From Bacteroidota bacterium (GTDB lineage: Bacteria > Bacteroidota > Bacteroidia > 2-12-FULL-35-15), in the NCBI GenBank assembly GCA_016722565.1, contig JADKIU010000001.1, positions 1,204,970 to 1,268,969 on the forward strand: a stretch of 64,000 nt of DNA, written 5' to 3'. The notes beneath the pieces were generated by a model. The model did not search any database. It saw only the letters and a list, made by a program, of their open reading frames with translations, and was not told the DNA's origin. Made by a program: the position numbers and the translations under genes. Of this stretch, positions 43,692-52,197 are shown piece after piece (position 1 is the stretch's first letter; each line of letters begins with the position of its first letter).

Positions 43692-46070
43692 TTAAAATTG
43701 TACTTTATAAGTGAAATTCGGGAAGAACCCAATTTGATAAGCTGTATTTATTTTATTGGTTTGCGGGTTGTAACGTTCTGCAAACACATTTTTGTTGTTT
43801 GTGATATTTTGAATATCAAAAAACAAAGACTGAGATACATTTCTTTTTTTGCTGTTCATGGTGTAGCCCATTTTTACATCTAACCGGAAGAAGTTGGAGT
43901 AACGTGCAGAGAACGCAAGCGAATCATTGGATAATACTTCTTGCTGAGCCGCTTGTGAGGCAACTAAATCAACAGGCGTATAGTATCTTCCTCCAGCTTG
44001 TGTCATTTTAATATCGAAGCTAATGGCGTTGCGTTTTTCTTTTCCTACTTTAAATTCTTTACCGATTAATACATTGTATACAAATTTTCCGTTAAAAGCT
44101 GTGTTTCGTTCAATGTTATCACTTCCTTTATATTTTGATTCATATAATGTACCGGTAATTAAACCATAATATCCTCTGCTGAAAAATTTCTCAATTGTTA
44201 ATTCTGTTCCGTAGTTTGTGCCTGTTCCTTTGTTTTTTAAGGAGCCTTGTTCGTTTGGATTGAAGCTTGCTCCAGCATTCAGCATCGAGAAACTACTTGG
44301 TGTATTGGTAACGGGAATGTTGGATAACATTTGGTAATACACTTCAAGTTTTACTCTCCAATCTTTAGCAGGTAAAACATCATAACCTAAAACAAAATGT
44401 TGACTCTTTGTAAATTCTAAATCTTTGTTCGATTGGTCATACGTTCCATCTGCTTTTAATTCTCTGTAAAAATAAACATCGGTGGGTTGCATTTGACTGT
44501 GCATTCCATAACCTACGCTGATTGCATTTTTATTGTTCACTTGATATTTTAATCCGGCACGTGGTTCAACAGAGGTTGCGTTGTTAAGCGTTAACATTTG
44601 TGCATGAACACCTGCATTTAAGGTAAGTTTGTCGGTGAAATTGTATTTTGCATGCGCATATCCTTGCACCAATGTTGTGTAATCATTGTAATCCCAGATT
44701 TGATTCCAGCTGCCATTCGATTCTTTATTTCTGTAAAACAAATTCAAGTTCATGATTTCTGCCATTGCACCAATCTTGATAAATAATTTTGAATTTATTT
44801 TTGAATTGAAGGAGGTGTTTGCGGAATAATGAATACGTGTGGTTTTATTTTCAAGTGTGCGTGATGGTGTTTCATCGGAGATAGAAATGGTATCCAAATT
44901 AAAATTAGAGGCTGCATAAGTCGATCCGATAACGGTACTCATGTATGATTTTGCTCCTAAGCGAATAAAATGTTTTAATCCGACTACGCCAATGTCACTT
45001 GTAAAATAACTGTCAGTTGTTGGGTCAGCAAAAAGATCGGTGCTATCAATTTTATTATGCAGGAATTCGATTTTACTCACACCACCTAATCCAAAGAGGG
45101 TAAATTTTCCAAGTTTTGTATTTCCACTATTAATTTTAAATGATAAATCTTGATAGAATGGTGTTGCCGTTGTTCCAACAGGAATTCCTAATGCTTGTGC
45201 GAAGCCGGTGAACGAATAGCGGTAAGCAAACAAATACGATGAACCTTTCGATTTGTTGATTGGTCCTTCGGTCATTGCTTCAAGTCCGGTTAACGCACCA
45301 AATTGAATGGTATGTTCGCGTTTGTCGGCATTCCCTGATCTGAATCCTAAGTCGAAAACACCTGCATTTGCATTTCCATATTCGGATGGGAAAGCAGAGG
45401 TAAAGAAATCAGAGTTTTTTAAAACGTTTGTATTGATGGCACTTACGGGACCACCTGTGGTTCCCACAGTTGAAAAGTGATTTGGATTGGGTACATTTAA
45501 TCCTTCAATTCTCCATAATACTCCGGTTGGTGAGTTGCCTCGAATAACGATGTCGTTGCGGGAGTCATCCGGACTACTTACTCCGGCAAAGTTGGCTGCT
45601 AAACGTGAAGGGTCGGAACGTCCACCTGCATAACGATTTACTTCTTCCATAGAAAAGGAGCGTGCGCTGATGGTCGACATTTCATTGTTGGTTTCATTCT
45701 TTTTGGTTCCTGAAATCACAATTTCCTTCAAGGAGTTTACATTTTCTTCTAAGGCTACATCCAAGCTTACTTCTTTGCCGGCAGTAACAACAACATTGGG
45801 GATGACAATTTCTTTGTAACCTAAATAAGTTACTTTCAAGTCGTATCTACCCGGTTTTACTTCCGTTATTTTAAAATGTCCGTCCATGTCGGTGCTCACA
45901 CCCTTGAGCGGATCAGAATTCATGATAACAATGTTAACGCCCGGGATTGTTGCTTGGGATTGTTTATCAATTACAACACCTTTGATGGTTTGTGTTGGCG
46001 TTTGTGCTGCACTATTACCGATGGAAAGGAAAAGGCAGATCAGAAGTGAGAATAGGACTGTTTTTTTCAT
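43692..46070 (-). CDS. TonB-dependent receptor
   Basis: Seven hundred and ninety-two residues. Signal peptide (LLICLFLSIGNSAAQ), carboxypeptidase-regulatory-like domain (IKGVVIDKQSQATIPGVNIV, about 28-112), plug (SDPSRLAANFAGVSSPDDSR and DIVIRGNSPTGVLWRIEGLN) and barrel ending in NFTYKVQF. No SusD neighbour. The sequence resembles Bacteroidota receptors of unknown ligand that co-occur with oxidoreductases. A -7 box (TACTTTTG on the minus strand) is at 46114-46121. Confidence 0.9.
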   Translation of the reverse strand: MKKTVLFSLLICLFLSIGNSAAQTPTQTIKGVVIDKQSQATIPGVNIVIMNSDPLKGVSTDMDGHFKITEVKPGRYDLKVTYLGYKEIVIPNVVVTAGKEVSLDVALEENVNSLKEIVISGTKKNETNNEMSTISARSFSMEEVNRYAGGRSDPSRLAANFAGVSSPDDSRNDIVIRGNSPTGVLWRIEGLNVPNPNHFSTVGTTGGPVSAINTNVLKNSDFFTSAFPSEYGNANAGVFDLGFRSGNADKREHTIQFGALTGLEAMTEGPINKSKGSSYLFAYRYSFTGFAQALGIPVGTTATPFYQDLSFKINSGNTKLGKFTLFGLGGVSKIEFLHNKIDSTDLFADPTTDSYFTSDIGVVGLKHFIRLGAKSYMSTVIGSTYAASNFNLDTISISDETPSRTLENKTTRIHYSANTSFNSKINSKLFIKIGAMAEIMNLNLFYRNKESNGSWNQIWDYNDYTTLVQGYAHAKYNFTDKLTLNAGVHAQMLTLNNATSVEPRAGLKYQVNNKNAISVGYGMHSQMQPTDVYFYRELKADGTYDQSNKDLEFTKSQHFVLGYDVLPAKDWRVKLEVYYQMLSNIPVTNTPSSFSMLNAGASFNPNEQGSLKNKGTGTNYGTELTIEKFFSRGYYGLITGTLYESKYKGSDNIERNTAFNGKFVYNVLIGKEFKVGKEKRNAISFDIKMTQAGGRYYTPVDLVASQAAQQEVLSNDSLAFSARYSNFFRLDVKMGYTMNSKKRNVSQSLFFDIQNITNNKNVFAERYNPQTNKINTAYQIGFFPNFTYKVQF

Positions 46071-46080
46071 TTTTGATGTT

Positions 46081-46511
46081 TTTTATGCAATAGTAAAGGA
46101 GACTGAGCACCTGCAAAAGTATAAAATGGGTGAGTTGTTGATTTTGGAGGTTGAGTTGTATGCTGTAGAATCCCGCTGGGATTATTTCATGTTCCCAATA
46201 AAATCAATGGTCCAATATCTAAAGCCTGAACGCTTTGCGTTCTATGTCTTTTTTATTTTCTGATACTTATGAATGAAAGTATTCAACGCATCAGAAAATA
46301 AAAAAGCCCCTCCTTGCGGAGAGGCTTTAGGACCTTACAGTGATCCCGCTGGGATTAGCTTCGCTGTTCCCAGCTTGTCGTGTGCGATATCTCAAACCCG
46401 CTCCTCTTGAAGGAGCGAAGTTTTTTTATTTATATTACTTACAAAAGCGAGCTTTTGACGCATATAAATAAAAAAACCCAAGCCGAAAAGGCTTGGGTTT
46501 GAGATCTTATG
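46081..46511. other. Gene-free region with two hairpin/terminator modules related to the tRNA-Lys end
   Basis: Contains no gene. The 14-base ATCCCGCTGGGATT that ends tRNA-Lys (minus strand) also occurs at 46170-46183 and 46343-46356; with the tRNA copy at 46514-46527 the spacing is 173 and 171 bases. Between copies, each unit has TGGGAACA...TAATCCC hairpin words, an AT-rich inverted repeat (TTATTTTCTGA/TCAGAAAATAA, 46253-46301; TTTATTTATA.../...TATAAATAAA, 46426-46472) and a terminator-like stem (46304-46327 with AAGCC/GGCTT; 46401-46425 with CGCTCCT/AGGAGCG). Confidence 0.65.
46474..46500 (-). terminator. Terminator of tRNA-Lys
   Basis: Stem AAACCCAAGCC (46474-46484) with GGCTTGGGTTT (46490-46500), loop GAAAA; A-run upstream becomes a T-run on the minus strand, 12 bases after the tRNA 3' end. 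Confidence 0.85.
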
Positions 46512-46584
46512 TGATCCCGCTGGGATTCGAACCCAGGACCCCTACATTAAAAGTGTAATGCTCTACCAGCTGAGCTACGGAATC
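46512..46584 (-). tRNA. tRNA-Lys(TTT)
   Basis: Minus-strand cloverleaf: acceptor GATTCCG with CGGGATC (one T-G pair), D-arm AGCTCAGCTGGTAGAGC, anticodon loop CTTTTAA giving anticodon TTT, T-arm CTGGGTTCGAATCCCAG, discriminator A. CCA is not encoded. Preceded by an exact promoter and followed by a terminator, so it is a single transcription unit. Confidence 0.96.
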
Positions 46585-46638
46585 TAATCTACACTTTCAT
46601 TGTAGTCCCCAAAACCAGAATGTTTGTTTTTGGGAGTG

Positions 46639-46669
46639 CAAATATAGATGCATTATTTAATTTTGCAAA
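46639..46669 (-). promoter_or_regulatory. Promoter of tRNA-Lys
   Basis: On the minus strand TTTG (46669-46666), a 19-base spacer and TATATTTG (46646-46639): an exact match to the Bacteroidota housekeeping promoter. Confidence 0.85.
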
Positions 46670-46815
46670 GCCTTTTTAAATAAAAACTGAACTATTTTCT
46701 TTCTGCCTGATTTTCAGCGCATTTCAATCTGTTTTCGAAACCGAATCATTGGTCTGTAAAAGATTAAATCTTATAGCCGACAGAAGTGGATATGTCGTAA
46801 AAAAGTGGTATAATT

Positions 46816-47334
46816 GTGTATAACCTATCGATATTCACCTTGAGTTTGCATTTGGAAATAAAACCTATTCTGGGCCTGTCTGATTTGCTTTTTGGAGCAT
46901 CCATGGCGGATGCTGAAAAAGTTTTCGGTAAAGCGGAAGAAAATGAGTTTTTGGATGATATTGAAGACAGTCAATCTACCGTATGGCATTATTGGGAACA
47001 GGGATTTTCTCTGTTTTTTGATGAACACAACGAACAAATTTTTTGTTGTGTGGAAATTGACAATGAAGATGTGGTTTTGTGGGGACAAAAGATATTCTCC
47101 TTCACCGAAAAACAGATTATTGATTTATTTAAAAGCAAAGGCATAACCAACTTCGAAACAGAAGTGCACGAATGGGGTGAAAAACGATTAACGTTTGATG
47201 AAGTAAACATTGATTTTTATTTCGAAAAAAATAAATTGAGTTCTATTAATTACGGAAAGTCTGAAATTGATTTTCCACTAATACTCCAAACTAATGGCAA
47301 AAATATTTTTAACCGGATACATGGGCAGTGGTAA
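46816..47334 (+). CDS. Conserved hypothetical protein upstream of aroK
   Basis: About 170 residues. The core (LGLSDLLFGASMADAEKVFG, residues 20-39, then WEQGFSLFFDEHNEQIFCCV) looks like a conserved small Bacteroidota protein; I do not know its role. No good ATG: GTG at 46816 or one of the in-frame TTG codons at 46846-46855 may be used. The 3' end overlaps the aroK start by 41 bases, more than usual; a one-base shift would instead give a stop at 47292-47294 in a TAATG junction, so a small indel here is possible. Confidence 0.65.
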   Translation: MYNLSIFTLSLHLEIKPILGLSDLLFGASMADAEKVFGKAEENEFLDDIEDSQSTVWHYWEQGFSLFFDEHNEQIFCCVEIDNEDVVLWGQKIFSFTEKQIIDLFKSKGITNFETEVHEWGEKRLTFDEVNIDFYFEKNKLSSINYGKSEIDFPLILQTNGKNIFNRIHGQW

Positions 47335-47810
47335 ATCTTCTGCCGGTAAAACCTTGGCAACCCAATTGGGGTACGAATTTATTGATTTGGATAAATTTAT
47401 TGAGCAAGAATACAAAATGACCATTCCTGAAATTTTCGCATAACAAAGGTGAAAAGGAGTTCAGAGCAATGGAACACAATGCTTTGAAAAAAGTAATTGA
47501 GAAAGAGAATGTTATTGTTGCCTGCGGTGGCGGAACTCCTTGTTATTACAATAATATGGAGTTGATGAACAACAGCGGTGCAACCGTTTATTTAAAAATG
47601 AGCGCTGATTCACTTGTCAATCGATTGATGAACGCAAAAGAAAAGCGTCCACTCATCTTGAATAAAGATGAAAAGCAATTGAGAGAATTTGTGAATCGAC
47701 AATTGGAAAAAAGAGAAGACATCTACCACCAAGCACAATATATCGTAAAAGGCAAAGACTTAAATGTAAAGGAATTGGCAGCTTTTGTGAAAGAGCAAGT
47801 TGGGGTTTAA
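47294..47810 (+). pseudogene. aroK: Shikimate kinase, frameshifted at about 47441
   Basis: Phosphorylates shikimate in the chorismate route. The first frame starts MAKIFLTGYMGSGKSSAGKT (Walker A 9-17) and FIDLDKFIEQEYKMTIPEIFA, then meets TAA at 47441. A second frame continues NKGEKEFRAMEHNALKKVIE, CGGGTPCYYN, KEKRPLIL and a normal C-terminus to 47810. Removing one base (the T of GCATAACAAA) restores IPEIFANKGEKEFR. The kinase is almost certainly intact in the organism and the shift is a sequence error, as aroK is normally essential, but a genuine lesion cannot be excluded. Confidence 0.85.
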
Positions 47811-48307
47811 CTCAAATAAACCGACTCTTTACCTTTCTTCAAATCAACAGTAATGTGTTCCTGCAAAGTGGTGGATAAGGATAATCCTACAAAATCCGCT
47901 TTTATTGGATAGCGGTTATGACCTCTGTCGACTAAAACAACCGTTGTTAATCGTTTTACCGGAGCAATTAAAAACGGCTTCGCACCAAAAATGAGCGTTT
48001 TGCCTGAGTTTAAAACATCATCAGCCAGAATAATGACTTTGTTTTTTAATTCTTTGTCCGACAATGAAATTTTTATTTCTTTCGCAAGCGGATTTTCTTT
48101 ATCGATTTTAATCTCAATCAATTTTATTTTAATAGAAGAAATTTTTTCTACAACACTTGCCAATCGTTTTGCAAAAATATAGCCGTTGTCAGAAATTCCA
48201 GCGATGATAATCTCTTTTTCAGAATGGTTGTTCTCGTATATTTCATAGGCAATTCGATTGATCTTTTGCTCAATTTGTTTGCCGTTCAAGATTAGTGTTT
48301 TGCCCAT
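47807..48307 (-). CDS. Phosphoribosyltransferase, PyrR-like
   Basis: One hundred and sixty-six residues of PRTase fold: the PRPP loop VIILADDVLNSGKTL (about 91-105) and FAKRLASVVEKI upstream. The hallmarks place it near PyrR-type uracil phosphoribosyltransferase/regulators, though Bacteroidota copies may not regulate pyr genes. It faces aroK and overlaps the end of that gene by four bases. The substrate cannot be given from sequence alone. Confidence 0.8.
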   Translation of the reverse strand: MGKTLILNGKQIEQKINRIAYEIYENNHSEKEIIIAGISDNGYIFAKRLASVVEKISSIKIKLIEIKIDKENPLAKEIKISLSDKELKNKVIILADDVLNSGKTLIFGAKPFLIAPVKRLTTVVLVDRGHNRYPIKADFVGLSLSTTLQEHITVDLKKGKESVYLS

Positions 48308-48327
48308 AGTATTAATTTCCTTTTTGC

Positions 48328-48843
48328 TTATTGAATCCGTCCGCCTTTAAAAAAGTATTTTTTATAATAGTCTTCGTTCAAATCGCTGATGATAACTCCT
48401 GAATGAACGGAAGCATGTGCAAATTTGTTATTCCCCAAATAAACACCAACATGAGAAATTTGCCCTTTCTTGATTTTGAAAAATAAAATGTCGCCTTCGA
48501 TTAAGTCGTTTTTTTCTACCGGTTTTACAATGGGCCAAAGATCTTTGGAGCCTCCCATTAAGTCGATGCAATACGTATTTTTATACATGGTACTCACAAA
48601 ACCGGAACAATCGATCCCTTTTTTTGTACGGCCTGAATATTTGTATTTGGTTCCTACCCAATCGTAAACTTGATAATACAGGTAAGGGCTGCATGCAGAA
48701 TCCGGAGCAAGCTGATGCGAGGCATAGAAGGCTTCTATGCTTGGTTTTTGAGGTTTGCTTTTGGTTGTTTGCTTTGCTTTTTTGGGCTGGGCAGCAACTA
48801 AAAACGGAACTAAAAATAATAGTATGAGAATTCGCAACTTCAT
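48328..48843 (-). CDS. NlpC/P60 peptidoglycan endopeptidase
   Basis: One hundred and seventy-one residues with a signal peptide (about 1-19). The papain-like triad is visible: Cys79 in GIDCSGFVSTMY, His131 in ISHVGVYLGNN and His143 in FAHAS. Such enzymes cut stem-peptide bonds of the cell wall. Exported, probably periplasmic. Upstream is a methyltransferase in the same direction. Confidence 0.9.
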   Translation of the reverse strand: MKLRILILLFLVPFLVAAQPKKAKQTTKSKPQKPSIEAFYASHQLAPDSACSPYLYYQVYDWVGTKYKYSGRTKKGIDCSGFVSTMYKNTYCIDLMGGSKDLWPIVKPVEKNDLIEGDILFFKIKKGQISHVGVYLGNNKFAHASVHSGVIISDLNEDYYKKYFFKGGRIQ

Positions 48844-48895
48844 CGTTGTGCGAAGATACGAAATTTAAAAAAAGGAGAGAAATCTGGTGTCGTGT

Positions 48896-49480
48896 TTATT
48901 TTTTCTCAAAATGAATAAACAATTCTCTGTTTGCCCTTGGTTTAATTGAATTGTAGCAACTGTCGAATGTTTTGAAATGAAAATAGGGATTGAAATAGGA
49001 AATATATTCTTCTTTGTTTCCTCCAAAAGGCGGTTTGTCGATGTTTAAAACATCATTAAATAGAACACCTACCAGTTTTCCTTTGTTGTTGAGTAATTCA
49101 TGCATCTTTTTTGCATACGCTTGTCGCAAAGATGGATTGATGGCACAAAAAAATGTTTGTTCTAAAATTAAATCATAGTGGTTGTGGTGTTCAAAAAAAT
49201 CGCCTACAATTAAGTTTTCTTTTGGAAAATCAGGAATGCGTTTTTGAATATTTTTAAGTGGTTCTTCTGAAAGATCAATGATGGTTACATTCTTAAAACC
49301 GTTTTTGAAAAGATATTCTGCTTCGTAAGAATTGCCCGCTCCCGGAATTAAAATTGAAATGCTTTTATCCGTGAGTTGATCAATGTATTCTTTGAGTGGA
49401 GTGGAGATTTCTCCTAAATCCCAGCCGGTATCATTTTCAGTATAACGGGAGGTCCAATATTCTTTTGTTAAATCTAGCAT
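48896..49480 (-). CDS. TPMT-family SAM-dependent methyltransferase
   Basis: One hundred and ninety-four residues, start of Rossmann fold SISILIPGAGNSYEAEYLFK (residues 40-60), then TIIDLSEEPL and LILEQTFFCAINP, the pattern of thiopurine methyltransferase-like enzymes. Acts in the cytoplasm on unknown thiol or chalcogen substrates. It starts 12 bases after the DUF5686 gene end, likely co-transcribed. Confidence 0.86.
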   Translation of the reverse strand: MLDLTKEYWTSRYTENDTGWDLGEISTPLKEYIDQLTDKSISILIPGAGNSYEAEYLFKNGFKNVTIIDLSEEPLKNIQKRIPDFPKENLIVGDFFEHHNHYDLILEQTFFCAINPSLRQAYAKKMHELLNNKGKLVGVLFNDVLNIDKPPFGGNKEEYISYFNPYFHFKTFDSCYNSIKPRANRELFIHFEKK

Positions 49481-49492
49481 ACTATTAAAATA

Positions 49493-52015
49493 TTAAAATG
49501 AAAATTGCAATCCGATTTTTACTCCCCAATTGTTGATTCGATTCCCAGGGTTGGCCAGTTCATATTCTTTTTTGTAAAAATCATCGTTATAAGTTAAGCG
49601 GTATAGAAAATCGATGCGAATGATGTCTAAAATGTTTTCAACTCCTAAATCAACTTCAAAATAAGGTACATCGTCCATTACGGTGAACGTGTTGTTGCTG
49701 TTGAAATTTTTGTTTCGTTGGCTCAGCGTTCCATACACCATGTTGATTCCTACAATTTCACGGAAGTTATAATCTTTGATAAATGGAATTCGGTTAAAGA
49801 TAAGTCCGTTTAAATGGTGCTGCCAAAATGCTTCGATAAATTGATCACTAACAAATTCAAAATAATTCATTTGATTGAAAATGTTATTTCCATAAAATAC
49901 ATTTTCATTTCCACGAGGAATTTCAAGTAAGGTATACGGTATTTTAGAAAATACTTTTCCAGCTCTTAAATACACTTGCGAATAGCCCAAGGTAGCCATC
50001 CGAAAGCGGTTAGAGAAGGAGATGCTTGCTTTGTGATATTCAAAATCGCTGGCAAATACATTTTTTAAACCGAGTGTATAGTTGAAGGTGATGATGGGTG
50101 ATTTGTTGTTTCCAAAGCTGATGCGTTCTGTTCCGTTTTGTACAAAACGTTCTTTTACAGAGAAGCGGGTGTCGATTAATACCTCCGTGATGGAATATTT
50201 TCGTGTTTGAAAAATATTAAACTGGTCGCCAAAATTAATTGGAAACAACGGGTTGGTGCGGATGTTTTGAAAGGTGATTTTTGTATTGATGCCTGGATTA
50301 AAATCTTTTTCGTACCAGATGCGTGCTTCTTGTTTACGAACCAATTTTGAAATGTTCCCAATTTGTGCAAAGGTGTTGTTTAAGTTGTTGGGCGCTTGTC
50401 CCAGGTTCATGTTGTTTGAATAATTGAAGTTGGTTCCGATCTGATCAATATCATCACGGTATTGAATACCGGCTTTGCTCCAAGGATAACGTGTTAGAAT
50501 TTTTTCTAGTTGAAGGTTGTACTTAAATCCTTCGTCTTTAAATCCGTATGCTCCATATCCTCTGATGATCCAGGTGTCGCTGAATTTTTGATTGGTTCTG
50601 AATCCCAAACGCAAACGTGTTCCTTCGTATGCATTGTATCCATATACATTGATGTAATGTCCAATGTCAACTGGTCCGATGTCTTTGTAGCCGGAAAATA
50701 AAAAGTATAAAATGTTTACTCCTTTACGGATAAATGGAATGTTCCGCACGGTGTCAATCATGTCGTACGATTTGTTTTCCAATTTCGTTAACGGTTCATG
50801 TCGGTTTTCTCCCCACCAAGCCGTATCTTTCGTTAATGCGCTCTCCGCGTAGGTAATTCGTGATTTATAAAAGTCTGCTTCTTTAGGTTTATTCACCACA
50901 AAATTTTGGTTGGAGTTGTAGGTTTTCACCACCATACTTACAAACTTATCGGTGAGTGTGGTGTAATCAACCAGCGTTCTGGTTTGAGCAGGCACCCATG
51001 GTCCGGCTTCGGTTGGAATTAATACTTGTTGAATTCTCGCATGATCGATCCAATTCACATTCACATCCAAAATAATACCTAAATCCAATTGTTTGATAGC
51101 AAATGTGGTATCCGTAATCCAAACAAATCCGGTATAGGCTAAATCTTTTTTGTTTTTAGGATGACAATCAATTTTATAACATTTCATGCTGTCGATAAAA
51201 ACGCTATCCACCAAAATGTAATTATAGAAGAGCATTGCATTTTCTGCAATAGGAGAGAGGATGTCTTTTCCTTGAATGGCGACACTGTTTTTGCAGAAGT
51301 TGTAGTTTTGAAAATCTGTTCCTGTAAGCTGAGAAACAGCGCTTCCATCTTTCATTCCCACAAATTTAATTTTTACCGCAGCAACATCTTCGTGTCTTCT
51401 TTCTGCTTCTTTGTAGGAGTAGATATCTGAAATCACTTCGCTCATCATTACGGGAAGGTTTGCTTTACTTTCTTCGCCAACGATTAAATCCAAACTGTCC
51501 CACATGGCAGCGAAGGGTCGGAATAACTTCCATCTGCGCATTTTCGGAGTGATATTATCCACATCTGCTTCTTGTTTGGTATAGCTGATGTATTGAATGG
51601 CAGTTAAGTTATCTCGATCGTATTTCGCTTTGTTCAATTGTGCATTCCGGATGATGCGCAAGGCAGGATTGATGCCCGGACGAATTTCAATGGTGTTGAG
51701 GTTAAGGGCTTCCGGACTTAATTGAAAATTGATTTCTTGTACTTTCCCTTTTTCTACTTTTTTCGCTTTTGATTTATATCCGATGAGCGACACATAAATT
51801 GAATCTTTGGGAGTAGTTGTGGTGATTGAATAATTACCATCAAAATCGGTGACCGTTCCAATTAATGTTCCTTTGAAATAGATGTTTACAAAAGGGATTC
51901 CGCTGTTGGTTCCAATTTCAGAAACATGCCCGCTAATAACGGTGGGTTGCTGAGCCATTGATGCATAGCTGAACAAGAGAAAGAGTAAAAGATATAGTAG
52001 TTTTTTAATAGTCAT
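49493..52015 (-). CDS. DUF5686 outer-membrane protein with carboxypeptidase-regulatory-like domain
   Basis: Eight hundred and forty residues from the ATG at 52015 (a GTG at 52036 is less likely since a signal peptide, MTIKKLLYLLLFLLFSYASM, begins here). The carboxypeptidase-regulatory-like domain is at about 25-110 (VISGHVSEIGTNSGIPFVNI); the rest matches DUF5686, an outer-membrane beta-barrel family related to SusC-like receptors but lacking a plug. Ends in LQFSF, an aromatic barrel end. Likely a surface transport or structural protein of unknown ligand. Confidence 0.88.
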   Translation of the reverse strand: MTIKKLLYLLLFLLFSYASMAQQPTVISGHVSEIGTNSGIPFVNIYFKGTLIGTVTDFDGNYSITTTTPKDSIYVSLIGYKSKAKKVEKGKVQEINFQLSPEALNLNTIEIRPGINPALRIIRNAQLNKAKYDRDNLTAIQYISYTKQEADVDNITPKMRRWKLFRPFAAMWDSLDLIVGEESKANLPVMMSEVISDIYSYKEAERRHEDVAAVKIKFVGMKDGSAVSQLTGTDFQNYNFCKNSVAIQGKDILSPIAENAMLFYNYILVDSVFIDSMKCYKIDCHPKNKKDLAYTGFVWITDTTFAIKQLDLGIILDVNVNWIDHARIQQVLIPTEAGPWVPAQTRTLVDYTTLTDKFVSMVVKTYNSNQNFVVNKPKEADFYKSRITYAESALTKDTAWWGENRHEPLTKLENKSYDMIDTVRNIPFIRKGVNILYFLFSGYKDIGPVDIGHYINVYGYNAYEGTRLRLGFRTNQKFSDTWIIRGYGAYGFKDEGFKYNLQLEKILTRYPWSKAGIQYRDDIDQIGTNFNYSNNMNLGQAPNNLNNTFAQIGNISKLVRKQEARIWYEKDFNPGINTKITFQNIRTNPLFPINFGDQFNIFQTRKYSITEVLIDTRFSVKERFVQNGTERISFGNNKSPIITFNYTLGLKNVFASDFEYHKASISFSNRFRMATLGYSQVYLRAGKVFSKIPYTLLEIPRGNENVFYGNNIFNQMNYFEFVSDQFIEAFWQHHLNGLIFNRIPFIKDYNFREIVGINMVYGTLSQRNKNFNSNNTFTVMDDVPYFEVDLGVENILDIIRIDFLYRLTYNDDFYKKEYELANPGNRINNWGVKIGLQFSF

Positions 52016-52037
52016 TCGTAAACACAGCCCTAACACT

Positions 52038-52054
52038 TCCGATAGCTATCGGGA
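52038..52054. repeat. CCGATAGCTATCGGG palindrome
   Basis: TCCGATAGCTATCGGGATC, a near-perfect palindrome; the same core is at 29397-29411. Confidence 0.6.
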
Positions 52055-52161
52055 TCAAGAGGGAAATGGATTTCTTTGTAATTAATATTTTTAGTTTTCA
52101 ATTTTTTATTTCCGATACAACTTTATCACATTATAACGCTATCATCCCATTATCCAAGAGC

Positions 52162-52197
52162 TTAGTTACCTAGTCACCTAGTTACTTACTCACCTAT
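52162..52197. repeat. Eight-base tandem repeat at the rlmD 3' end
   Basis: TTAGTTAC, CTAGTCAC, CTAGTTAC, TTACTCAC, then CTA: four imperfect copies of an eight-base word; the last base triplet on the minus strand is the TAG stop of rlmD. Confidence 0.7.

Noticed and set aside
46081..46600. Integrative element using tRNA-Lys as att site
   Set aside because: No integrase, excisionase or mobile cargo nearby; the copies are only 170 bases apart.
52162..52197. Functional satellite
   Set aside because: Only four imperfect eight-base units, typical of short dispersed repeat tails after genes.
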